15,188 nucleotides of DNA from JBBSUX01 sp038234045 (GTDB taxonomy: Bacteria; Pseudomonadota; Gammaproteobacteria; Burkholderiales; Burkholderiaceae_C): the NCBI GenBank assembly GCA_038234045.1, contig JBBSUX010000056.1, positions 1-15,188 of the forward strand, read 5' to 3'. Every line of letters begins with the position of its first letter. The stretch's first letter is position 1. The notes under the pieces were generated by a model. The model was given only the letters and a program-made list of their open reading frames with translations, did no database searches and was not told where the DNA came from. Position numbers and translations under genes: made by a program. Shown here piece after piece: positions 1 through 6,898 of this stretch.

Positions 1-738
1 GGCTTCAATATCAACGAGGGTGTAGGAGCAACGCATCCCGAAGCCTTGGTGCGCGAAGTGATCGCCCATCAGGCTGATTTTGGTATTGCTCTGGACGGCG
101 ACGCCGACAGACTGCAGATGGTCGATGCGACAGGCCGCCTCTTTGATGGCGACGAGTTACTTTACCTGCTGGTTTCGGACCGGCTATTGCGTGGCGAGCG
201 AGTAGAAGGTGCGGTTGGCACATTGATGACGAACATGGCGGTCGAGGTGGCGCTGCAGCAGCGCGGGGTCGCTTTTGTGCGCGCAGCTGTGGGCGACCGA
301 CATGTGCTGGCCGAGCTCGAGCGACGCGGTTGGGTTTTGGGGGGCGAAGGTTCGGGCCACCTCCTTGCACTCGACCGCCACACCACCGGAGACGGTCTGA
401 TCAGCGCGCTGCAGGTGCTGCAGGCAACTGTGCGCGCAGGCGCCTCGCTGGCGGAGCTGCTTGCCGGTGTGACCTTGTTTCCGCAGGTTCTGCTCAATGT
501 CCGGATGGCGCCCAGAACCGACTGGCGCGCGAATGTTGCGCTGATGGATGGCATCCGGGCGGTAGAGGATGCGCTGGGCGATACGGGGCGCGTTCTGATT
601 CGGGCTAGCGGGACAGAGCCGGTGCTGCGCGTCATGGTTGAGGCGCAGGATGCGGGACTCGCCAGGAGCAGCGCGCAGCAGCTTGCCGATCTCGTGCTCG
701 CTCCGGCGCCGGTCAGTGTCGAAGCACGTGGGTACTGA
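1..738 (+). CDS. glmM: Phosphoglucosamine mutase, C-terminal part (5' end outside window)
   Basis: The reading frame is open from base 1 and ends at TGA 736-738, giving about 245 residues against roughly 445-450 for the family, so the N-terminal half, including the active-site serine loop, lies upstream of the window. Visible landmarks are the metal-binding loop DGDADR (94-111), the sugar-recognition loop GEGSGH (343-360), TTGDG just after it, and the phosphate-binding motif RASGTEP (601-621) near the C-terminus. This order is that of the alpha-D-phosphohexomutase superfamily, and the wording closely follows GlmM rather than ManB or Pgm. GlmM is a cytoplasmic enzyme converting glucosamine-6-phosphate to glucosamine-1-phosphate for UDP-GlcNAc, hence peptidoglycan and LPS. 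In many betaproteobacteria glmM sits directly before the phosphate regulon, as here. No convincing terminator follows the stop codon. Confidence 0.95.
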   Translation, partial: GFNINEGVGATHPEALVREVIAHQADFGIALDGDADRLQMVDATGRLFDGDELLYLLVSDRLLRGERVEGAVGTLMTNMAVEVALQQRGVAFVRAAVGDRHVLAELERRGWVLGGEGSGHLLALDRHTTGDGLISALQVLQATVRAGASLAELLAGVTLFPQVLLNVRMAPRTDWRANVALMDGIRAVEDALGDTGRVLIRASGTEPVLRVMVEAQDAGLARSSAQQLADLVLAPAPVSVEARGY

Positions 739-848
739 GCTATAGCTGTGACATCCGGCTTGGCCCGTTGCGCTGCAAACGTTTTGGGGCCACGCGTACG
801 GCGTCCGCCGTCTCCAGGCGACTCTCAGCCTCGACGAGGCTGAATTGC

Positions 849-866
849 TTGTCATCGCGCCGTCAC
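849..866 (+). promoter_or_regulatory. Predicted Pho box upstream of ppk1
   Basis: TTGTCATCGCGCCGTCAC consists of two 7-bp repeats (TTGTCAT, CCGTCAC) with an 11-bp period, matching the known PhoB site architecture CTGTCAT-N4-CTGTCAT with one mismatch per core. It lies 58 bp before the ATG at 924. The expected -10 position, about 10 bp downstream, holds only a poor hexamer (CACAGT, 877-882), so the promoter is less certain than that of pstS. If functional it puts ppk1 under phosphate-starvation control. Confidence 0.5.
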
Positions 867-923
867 ATGGGTGCGGCACAGTCACGGCGCACTTGGCAAA
901 TCGCCAGTTTTCCTGCGTACCCC

Positions 924-3236
924 ATGACTCCAGTGTGTTCGGGCTCTTCCTTTCTGTCCTCCCCAGTCTCGGCCAGCAAAAGCTCCACCGACGTGAGCGC
1001 GAAGCCGGACCTGACTCTCGCGGAAGCATTCCCGCAAACTCACCTCGATCGGGCGGATAAAGCCTGCGAACTTGAGAAGCCAGCGGCCGAGGTAGCCGCG
1101 CCCCATGTTCAGGTGCAAGATCCCGTTGTGATTGATCTGCCCCTAGCCCGCGAAGAAACGGTGAGCTGTAAGCTCCTGGATCGCGATCACAGCATCCTGG
1201 CTTTCAATCGCCGGGTGTTCGACTGGGCCGTGCGCGAGGATGTGCCGTTGCTGGAGCGACTGCGATATCTGTGCATCGTTTCGTCCAATCTTGATGAATT
1301 CTTCGAGGTACGCGCGGCGCCGCACCTTGCCGCCGCACAGGCCGGCGACACGCGCGGCATTCAAACGGAGCAATCTTTTGCCGAGCTTTCGGTCGCGGCG
1401 CACCGCCTGGTCGAGCGGCAGTACGCGCTCTACAACGAGGTGCTCATACCGGCGTTCCGGAGACTCGGCATCGTGCTGCTCTCCCAGGGTCAGCGCAACG
1501 GAAAACAGCGCGCGTGGGTCAGGTCGTACTTCCGCGAAAACGTAGGGCCGCTTTTGGTGCCGGTTGTTCTGGATCCGGCGCATCCTTTCCCGATGGTGGC
1601 GAACAAATCGTTGAACTTCATCGTGCGCCTGAAAGGCCTTGATGCCTTCGGTCGTCACAACGAGATCGCGATCGTGAAGGTACCGCGCGTATTGCCCAGG
1701 GTCATTGCAATGCCTGAAGTGGTATCCGGTTCGCGGCGTTGCTTCGTGAGCATCACGAGCGTGGTGCGCGCTCATCTTGCGGATCTGTTTCCTGGCCGCG
1801 AGGTGACGGAGTTTTCACAATTTCGCGTGACACGCCATTCGGATCTGGCGGTGGAAGAGGACGAAGTCCTCAGCCTGCGGGCCGCACTGCGCAAGGGTCT
1901 GCAAAAGCGTCACTATGGTCAGGCAGTTCGGCTCGAGGTTTCATCGGGTTGTTCGCAGCATCTGCTGGATTTTCTGCAGCAGCAGTTCGGTCTTCCGCAT
2001 GGTGCGCTCTACCGCGTTCACGGCCCGGTCAACCTGGTTCGCCTGAATCAGCTGGTTGATCTTGTGAACGACCCGGAATTGATGTTTGCGCCCGCGCGGC
2101 CCGCGAACGTTTTCGGGCCTGCGGCGGCGAGCTCCATCCTGCAGCGCTTGCGGCAGGGCGACATCCTGATCCACCAGCCGTTCGAGAGTTTTTCGGGCGT
2201 TCTGGATTTTCTGCGGGAAGCGGTGCATGACCCCGCCGTGCTGGCCATCAAGCAGACGATTTACCGGACAGGGTCGGACACGACATTGCTGGATCTGCTG
2301 CGTGAGGCGGTTCGCAGGGGCAAGGAAGTCACAGCGGTGGTGGAACTCAAGGCCCGATTTGACGAAGAGGTGAACATCAACTGGGCCGAGGCCCTGGAGT
2401 CGATCGGCGCGCAGGTGGTCTATGGCGTGGTCGGTTTGAAGACACACGCGAAGATGCTCTTGATCTCGCGACGCGAGGGCTCCCGTATCCGTCGTTATGG
2501 ACATCTCTCGACGGGAAACTACAACCCCGGGTCAGCCCGGCTCTACACCGACATCAGTCATCTCACAGCCGACGCGGCCCTTACAGCCGATATGGACGCC
2601 GTCTTTTCGCACGTGGCAAGCCATAGTCGGCTGCCGCGTCTGAAGCGATTATTGTTCGCTCCAACCCAACTGCAGGACGAATGGGTTGCCAGGATCAAAG
2701 CGGTAGCCGACGCAGCGCGATCGGGCCGCGACGCACGCATCATTTGCAAGATGAACGCCCTGACAGACGAAAAGCTCATCGCCGCTCTGGTGGCGGCCGG
2801 TGCTGCAGGTGCGCAGATTGATCTGATCGTGCGCGGCGCGTGCATGCTTCCCGCGCGCCGCCCTGGATTCACCGACAACATCCGGGTGCGTTCGGTGATC
2901 GGTCGATTTCTCGAGCATTCGCGCGTCTTTTATTTTCGCATCGGCAAAGCGGAGCAATTGTTTCTGTCGAGTGCCGACTGGATGAGCCGGAACATGCTTC
3001 GCCGCGTGGAAATTGCCTGGCCGGTTCGCGATGCGCGCCTGCGCCAGCGACTCATCGATGAATGCCTGGTCGCGTATTTGGGCGACGATACGGATGCCTG
3101 GGAGCTCGAACCTGGGGGTAACTATCGACGTGCAGTAGCAGCTGGGTCGGCCCATCAGGCAAGCGCGCAAGCAGCGTTGATGCGCCGGTACGAAAGCAGC
3201 CGCACCAGTGCGAAACGCAGTGCGGAGTTGCCATGA
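924..3236 (+). CDS. ppk1: Polyphosphate kinase 1
   Basis: Polyphosphate kinase reversibly transfers the ATP gamma-phosphate to inorganic polyphosphate through a phosphohistidine. Family landmarks in order: the N-domain with LLDRDHSILAFNRRVF and SSNLDEFFEVR, the head domain with HPFPMVANKSLNF, then IKQTIYRTGSDT, ELKARFDEEVNINWA, GLKTHAKMLL with the probable phosphorylated histidine at codon 2445-2447, HLSTGNYNP, and GRFLEHSRVFYF with the second conserved histidine at codon 2916-2918. The start is uncertain. The frame is open to an ATG at 768, but 924 is preferred because it falls just after the Pho-box-like site, giving 770 residues. No start has a good Shine-Dalgarno. Conserved sequence begins about 84 residues after 924, so the N-terminal tail is long for the family (usually about 690-720 residues); a GTG at 993 or later is possible. 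The TGA overlaps the sixA start. Confidence 0.95.
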   Translation: MTPVCSGSSFLSSPVSASKSSTDVSAKPDLTLAEAFPQTHLDRADKACELEKPAAEVAAPHVQVQDPVVIDLPLAREETVSCKLLDRDHSILAFNRRVFDWAVREDVPLLERLRYLCIVSSNLDEFFEVRAAPHLAAAQAGDTRGIQTEQSFAELSVAAHRLVERQYALYNEVLIPAFRRLGIVLLSQGQRNGKQRAWVRSYFRENVGPLLVPVVLDPAHPFPMVANKSLNFIVRLKGLDAFGRHNEIAIVKVPRVLPRVIAMPEVVSGSRRCFVSITSVVRAHLADLFPGREVTEFSQFRVTRHSDLAVEEDEVLSLRAALRKGLQKRHYGQAVRLEVSSGCSQHLLDFLQQQFGLPHGALYRVHGPVNLVRLNQLVDLVNDPELMFAPARPANVFGPAAASSILQRLRQGDILIHQPFESFSGVLDFLREAVHDPAVLAIKQTIYRTGSDTTLLDLLREAVRRGKEVTAVVELKARFDEEVNINWAEALESIGAQVVYGVVGLKTHAKMLLISRREGSRIRRYGHLSTGNYNPGSARLYTDISHLTADAALTADMDAVFSHVASHSRLPRLKRLLFAPTQLQDEWVARIKAVADAARSGRDARIICKMNALTDEKLIAALVAAGAAGAQIDLIVRGACMLPARRPGFTDNIRVRSVIGRFLEHSRVFYFRIGKAEQLFLSSADWMSRNMLRRVEIAWPVRDARLRQRLIDECLVAYLGDDTDAWELEPGGNYRRAVAAGSAHQASAQAALMRRYESSRTSAKRSAELP

Positions 3237-3709
3237 TGGATCTGATTCTGTGGCGTCACGCGGATGCACTCGAGCCCGCCGAAGGAATGTGCGATTCCGA
3301 GCGTGCGCTCAGCCCGCGTGGCGAGAACCAGGCGGCGCGTATGGCAAGCTGGCTCGATCGGCAATTGCCGGACGGCTTGCGCGTTCTGGCGAGCCCCGCC
3401 TTGCGCGCCGGGCAGACGGCGCAAGCTCTAGGTCGAAAATACAAGCTGCGTGCCGAGCTTTTACCCGACGGTTCTCCTGACGACCTTCTCAGGCTGGTGC
3501 ACTGGCCTGAAGCGCGAGGCGCCGTGCTGGTCGTCGGTCACCAGCCCATGCTCGGCAAGGCCATTGCCGGCTTGCTCGGCCTGCAGGCAAGCGATTGCGC
3601 GGTGCGCAAGGGCTCGGTCTGGTGGTTGCGTCGGCGGCGCCGCCAGGGTGACGGCGCAGATCAGGACGAGACAGTCTTGCTGACTGTGCAAACGCCCGAG
3701 TTTCTGTAG
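3233..3709 (+). CDS. sixA: SixA-type phosphohistidine phosphatase
   Basis: This 158-residue protein is a small histidine-phosphatase-superfamily member. The catalytic RH motif appears as LWRHAD (R8, H9) in place of the common RHG, as is normal for SixA. SPALRAGQTA (from S54) supplies the second arginine, and VVGHQPML (H103) the second catalytic histidine. SixA proteins dephosphorylate phosphohistidine in phosphorelay or PTS partners in the cytoplasm. The start overlaps the ppk1 stop in an ATGA (3233-3236), with GGAG at 3224-3227 five bases upstream. A second ATG follows immediately at 3236. The overlap implies translational coupling to ppk1 and thus shared expression. The substrate here is unknown; the nearby phosphohistidine proteins are PPK1 itself and PhoR, but linking them is inference. 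Confidence 0.88.
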   Translation: MMDLILWRHADALEPAEGMCDSERALSPRGENQAARMASWLDRQLPDGLRVLASPALRAGQTAQALGRKYKLRAELLPDGSPDDLLRLVHWPEARGAVLVVGHQPMLGKAIAGLLGLQASDCAVRKGSVWWLRRRRRQGDGADQDETVLLTVQTPEFL

Positions 3710-3771
3710 CTTGGGCTCAAACGATCCCTAAGTAAGACGTGCCGGCTGCAAACCAGTGTGGCTGTCCTGGA

Positions 3772-5277
3772 TCAGTTTCCACCGAGTCGGAATGGCCAGG
3801 CAGTCTTTTGCCAGGCGACGACTTCGTCCTTGAGTAGATACGTGGATTGCGGAAAGCGACCGATCCATGAAGGCGAAATATCGAGCCACCAGCCAGTTGC
3901 TGCATCGGGCCGAAGCGATATCGCCGAACAGTCGGGATCGCGACGCGCATGGCAGAGCAGAACCGCCAGCCGCAAACAAAGTGCCATCTCGCGAAACACG
4001 TCGTCGGCGAGCTCGGCTTCGACCTTGCGCAGCTTGCCGCGTTGCGCCAGCACCAATCGCGCCATCCGTTTTTGCTCCGCGAAAGCGAACCCGGGAATGT
4101 CTGCGTGCTCGACGATGTAGGCACCGTGTTTGTGAGCTTCATCGTGCGAGATGAGGGTGCCGATCTCGTGCAGTTGCGCAGCCCAGGCCAGCTTGCGCGT
4201 CAGGCGCTCGATCGCCTGGGTACCGGCAGGGCGTTCTGCGTGCGCACGGAGTTGGCCGAACAACTTCAGTGCCACCCGTTCAACGCGCCGGGCCTGGGCG
4301 GCATCGGCATCGCAACGACGCGCCAACGCCGCCACCGACACAGCACGCAGATCGGTTTGCGGCTGCTCCCGGTCCAGAAGGTCGAAAAGCACCCCTTGGC
4401 GCAGCGCGCCTTGCGCTACCTGCATCCGGTCGATGCCCAACACATCGAAGACCGCGCGTAATACGCTCAAGCCTCCACCGATCACCGGTTTGCGATCGTC
4501 CTTGAGCCCATTCATTTCGATCCGATCGACATGGCCCACGCGAATCAAACGTGCAACTAGCGCGTCGACGGCAGCGCGTTCGATGATGCCCTTCGGGCTG
4601 CCCAGACCCGCGAGGATGGCGCCCACCGCACCCGCGGTGCCGGAGGATCCATAGGCTACCTCCCACTGATTGCGTGGATAGGCCTGCACCGCTTCCTCCA
4701 GTACCGACTGCGCTGCGACTTCTGAGCGGGTGAAGCGTTCTGCGGTCAACTCGCCATTCGGGAAATAGCGGGCTGACCACGCGACACTGCCTACAGGAAA
4801 CGATGCCATCGTTCTGGCCTGCAAGCCCTGACCGAGGATCAGCTCGGTCGAGCGGCCTCCGATATCCACGACCAGTCGGCGTTCGTCGGACGGCGGCAAC
4901 AAATGCGCGACACCCTGGTAGATCAGGCGGGCTTCTTCCGCACCCGAAACCACATCGATCGGAAAGCCCAGCAGTTGCGATCCGCGCTCGATAAAAACGT
5001 CGCGGTTGCGCGCCTCGCGCAAAGTCTGGGTTGCAACCGCACGCACCTCCGCCCGGGCGAATCCGGCCAGCCGTTCGCCAAAACGCGCCAGGCAATCCCA
5101 GCCCCGCTGCATGGCTGCGGCGGAGAGATTGCCATCTTCGTCGAGGCCATTGCCCTGGCGGACCGTCTCCTTCACATACTCCACACGCTGCCATTGCGGG
5201 CCAGCGAGCTTGCCGATTTCGAGCCGGAAACTATTGGAGCCGAGATCGACGGCAGCGAGGCGGGTTCCGACTTGCAT
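3772..5277 (-). CDS. ppx: Exopolyphosphatase (Ppx/GppA family)
   Basis: Exopolyphosphatase releases orthophosphate from the ends of polyphosphate chains; the paralogue GppA hydrolyses pppGpp. From the ATG at 5277 the protein has 501 residues, close to E. coli PPX. The ASKHA-fold motifs are in order: AAVDLGSNSFRL (residues 8-19), AVATQTLREARN (80-91), the catalytic-glutamate segment VVSGAEEARLIYQG (109-122), and VVDIGGRSTELILG (136-149). GGGLSVLRAVFDVLGI follows, then a C-terminal HD-like helical domain (LAWAAQLHEIGTLISHDEAHKHGAYI). Neighbourhood with ppk1 favours Ppx over GppA, but sequence reading alone cannot exclude dual activity. The frame stays open to an ATG at 5412 (546 residues); the extra 45 residues do not resemble the family, so 5277 is preferred although no good Shine-Dalgarno precedes it. 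The gene converges on sixA, with 62 bp between them and no clear terminator there. Confidence 0.93.
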   Translation of the reverse strand: MQVGTRLAAVDLGSNSFRLEIGKLAGPQWQRVEYVKETVRQGNGLDEDGNLSAAAMQRGWDCLARFGERLAGFARAEVRAVATQTLREARNRDVFIERGSQLLGFPIDVVSGAEEARLIYQGVAHLLPPSDERRLVVDIGGRSTELILGQGLQARTMASFPVGSVAWSARYFPNGELTAERFTRSEVAAQSVLEEAVQAYPRNQWEVAYGSSGTAGAVGAILAGLGSPKGIIERAAVDALVARLIRVGHVDRIEMNGLKDDRKPVIGGGLSVLRAVFDVLGIDRMQVAQGALRQGVLFDLLDREQPQTDLRAVSVAALARRCDADAAQARRVERVALKLFGQLRAHAERPAGTQAIERLTRKLAWAAQLHEIGTLISHDEAHKHGAYIVEHADIPGFAFAEQKRMARLVLAQRGKLRKVEAELADDVFREMALCLRLAVLLCHARRDPDCSAISLRPDAATGWWLDISPSWIGRFPQSTYLLKDEVVAWQKTAWPFRLGGN

Positions 5278-5408
5278 GAAAAGGTTCGGGGAATATTGAA
5301 GTGAAGGGCAGCTTATCAGTCGCCCGCCTTGATGAGGGGCAGGTGATGACGCCGTGATCGGCAGAGCTTCCATCTGATGCGCGGACGACCGAAATCTGGG
5401 TAGCAGAA

Positions 5409-5495
5409 TCATGTTTCGGTCCGGACGAGGATATCTTTAATCACTAATTCATAGCTGATAGCGAAATTACGGAAAGCCTTAGAGGCACTTTTCAT
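5409..5495 (-). other. Tentative 28-residue leader ORF upstream of ppx
   Basis: An ATG at 5495 opens a 28-codon frame (starts MKSASKAFRNF, ends ILVRTET) whose TGA overlaps, as ATGA, the ATG at 5412 that is in frame with ppx. An even shorter frame (TTG at 5551, 19 codons, stop 5492-5494) ends in another ATGA with this ATG and is preceded by AAGGAG at 5556-5561. The protein matches no family I recognise. Coding status is unproven: the ATG at 5495 lacks a good Shine-Dalgarno, and tiny ORFs arise by chance. Confidence 0.2.
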
Positions 5496-5504
5496 GATGA
5501 ATAT

Positions 5505-5524
5505 CCGTTTCTGAATCGAAACGG
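5505..5524. repeat. Perfect inverted repeat in the ppx leader
   Basis: CCGTTTC (5505-5511) and GAAACGG (5518-5524) are exact reverse complements around a 6-nt loop. No T-run follows on either strand, so it is not an intrinsic terminator. In the minus-strand transcript it would fold 9 nt upstream of the ATG at 5495. It could be an RNA structure or an operator-like site. Confidence 0.45.
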
Positions 5525-5587
5525 TTCTGAGGCAGCGACGATTTCTACCAAGGTGCTCCTTGAAGTGCACAAAGATATTGGGATGCC

Positions 5588-5605
5588 ATGACGAATGCGT
5601 GACAA
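5588..5605 (-). promoter_or_regulatory. Predicted Pho box and promoter for ppx
   Basis: Read on the minus strand the site is TTGTCACGCATTCGTCAT: two repeats (TTGTCAC, TCGTCAT) with an 11-bp period, matching the PhoB consensus in all but a few positions. Exactly 10 bp downstream is TATCTT (5577-5572, four of six matches to TATAAT), the spacing expected when a Pho box replaces the -35 element. It points toward ppx, about 310 bp before its preferred start. Confidence 0.6.
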
Positions 5606-5635
5606 ATCGACCGGTTTTCATCCTGCGATCGGCTT

Positions 5636-5653
5636 GCGTCACACAGCTGTCAT
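5636..5653 (+). promoter_or_regulatory. Pho box of the pstS promoter
   Basis: GCGTCACACAGCTGTCAT carries two repeats (GCGTCAC, CTGTCAT) with an 11-bp period; the second copy is a perfect match to the CTGTCAT core. TACATT (5664-5669, four of six matches to TATAAT) lies 10 bp downstream, the standard geometry of a PhoB-activated promoter. Transcription would begin near 5676 and read pstS. Confidence 0.8.
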
Positions 5654-5711
5654 GAAGCCTTCCTACATTTGCTGCGTGGACCTCTTACTCAACGCAACAA
5701 GGACCGTCGAC

Positions 5712-6752
5712 ATGAACAGATCATTGGTTACCGCCGTCTTCGCCGCTGCTGCTTCCGTAGCTGTAGTGAGCCCGGCATGGGCTCAAGAGGAAGCGACCGG
5801 CGCCGGCTCGAGCTTCGCCGCGCCGCTGTACTCCAAGTGGGCGTCCGACTACAACAAAGCGACTGGTGTCCGAATCAACTACCAGTCGGTCGGTTCGAGC
5901 GCTGGCGTCAAGCAGGTTGTCGCGAAGACCGTCGATTTCGGCGCCTCTGATGCGCCGCTGAAGGACGATGCGCTCAATGAAAAGGGCTTGATGCAGTTCC
6001 CCACCGTGGTCGGCGGTGTCGTGCCGGTGGTCAACATCAAAGGCATTGCGCCTGGCCGACTGAAGCTCAATGGCCAGGTACTTGGCGATATCTATCTTGG
6101 CAAGATCACGAAGTGGTCTGATCCCGCCATCAAAGCATTGAACAAGGATGTGACGCTGCCCGATGCCGCGATTTCTCCGGTACGTCGCGCCGATGGCTCC
6201 GGTACCAGCTTCATCTTCACCAACTATCTCTCCAAGGTGAACCCGGAGTGGAAGAGCAAAGTAGGTGAGGGCACAGCGGTCAATTGGCCCACCGGGGCGG
6301 GCGGCAAGGGCAACGAAGGTGTTGCGGCCTTTATCGGGCGCCTGCCGAACTCGATCGGCTATCTGGAGTACGCCTACGTGAAGCAGAACAAGATGGCTTA
6401 TGTGCAGCTGGAAAATTCCAGCGGCGCCTTTGTGTCGCCGGATGACAAGAGCTTCAAGGCCGCCGCTGCCGGTGCCGACTGGAGCCAGAGCTTCTATCAG
6501 ATCCTGACGAACGAGCCAGGCAAGGACTCATGGCCGATCACCGGCGCGACCTTCGTTGTGATGCACACCAAGCAAGACGATGCAGCCACCGCGAGCACGG
6601 TGTTGAAATTCTTCGATTGGGGCTACAAGAAAGGTGACGAGACAGCAGGGAGCCTGGACTACGTGCCGATGCCCGATAGTGTGAAGGACATTGTCCGCAA
6701 GGCCTGGACCGGTATCACCGATAAATCAGGCAAGCAGATATCGCTGCAATAA
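5712..6752 (+). CDS. pstS: Periplasmic phosphate-binding protein of the Pst transporter
   Basis: PstS captures phosphate in the periplasm and delivers it to PstCA. The 346-residue product begins with a signal peptide: MNR, a hydrophobic core, and a predicted signal-peptidase I site after AWA (residues 22-24). The mature protein opens with ATGAGSSFAAPLYSKW and continues with NYQSVGSSAGVKQ and DFGASDAPL, then RRADGSGTSFIFTNYL and WPTGAGGKGNEGVAAFI, the phosphate-contacting loops known from E. coli PstS. The ATG at 5712 is chosen because it starts the signal peptide and has AAGGA at 5699-5703, 8 bases upstream; the frame is open further but that part is promoter. A Pho box lies 59 bp upstream. 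A strong stem-loop follows the stop and may let pstS mRNA accumulate above the downstream genes. Confidence 0.97.
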   Translation: MNRSLVTAVFAAAASVAVVSPAWAQEEATGAGSSFAAPLYSKWASDYNKATGVRINYQSVGSSAGVKQVVAKTVDFGASDAPLKDDALNEKGLMQFPTVVGGVVPVVNIKGIAPGRLKLNGQVLGDIYLGKITKWSDPAIKALNKDVTLPDAAISPVRRADGSGTSFIFTNYLSKVNPEWKSKVGEGTAVNWPTGAGGKGNEGVAAFIGRLPNSIGYLEYAYVKQNKMAYVQLENSSGAFVSPDDKSFKAAAAGADWSQSFYQILTNEPGKDSWPITGATFVVMHTKQDDAATASTVLKFFDWGYKKGDETAGSLDYVPMPDSVKDIVRKAWTGITDKSGKQISLQ

Positions 6753-6767
6753 CCCTCCATAGGCATC

Positions 6768-6814
6768 CCGCTGGCCGACCCATGCCGCTTCATGCAGTGT
6801 GGGCCGGTCGGCGG
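6768..6814 (+). promoter_or_regulatory. Intercistronic stem-loop between pstS and pstC
   Basis: Bases 6768-6782 (CCGCTGGCCGACCCA) and 6800-6814 (TGGGCCGGTCGGCGG) can form a 15-position stem with two G-U pairs and one A-C mismatch around a 17-nt loop. No T-tract follows, so it is not a classic intrinsic terminator. Stem-loops after pstS are known in other bacteria to protect pstS mRNA or attenuate read-through; that role is inferred here. Confidence 0.65.
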
Positions 6815-6898
6815 ATATGAGGCCTGAAGAATCGAACTGTGTCACCTACACTGCCCGTGCCGCATGCACCGCCGATTGTCGTCAGGCGCGGCAATACG

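Larger units (their letters stand above)
5278..5711. other. Divergent regulatory region between ppx and pstS
   Basis: This 434-bp stretch has no convincing gene. It carries two Pho boxes facing away from each other (5588-5605 minus, 5636-5653 plus), each followed after 10 bp by a -10-like hexamer. The ppx side then has about 290 nt of leader that is AT-richer than its surroundings between about 5410 and 5600. It contains a perfect inverted repeat and two very short minus-strand ORFs. The pstS side has a leader of roughly 35 nt. Confidence 0.7.

Noticed and set aside
738..747. 10-bp palindrome AGCTATAGCT overlapping the end of glmM
   Set aside because: Too short and without a T-run or loop for a terminator, and no partner site nearby; probably chance.
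881..885. A third GTCAC that could extend the ppk1 Pho box
   Set aside because: It is 19 bp from the previous repeat, out of phase with the 11-bp period, so it does not fit a tandem PhoB site.
768..923. Upstream extension of ppk1 to the ATG at 768
   Set aside because: It would encode a 52-residue Arg/Ser-rich stretch unlike PPK1 and would bury the Pho-box-like promoter within the coding region.
3710..3771. Bidirectional terminator sought between convergent sixA and ppx
   Set aside because: Only 4-bp imperfect pairings are present and there is no T-tract on either strand.
4280..5194. Long alternative-frame ORF inside ppx, and similar long antisense ORFs inside ppk1, glmM and the transporter genes
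   Set aside because: High GC suppresses stop codons in shadow frames; the translations are rich in Arg, Pro and Cys, match no family, and the overlapping real genes have clear motifs.
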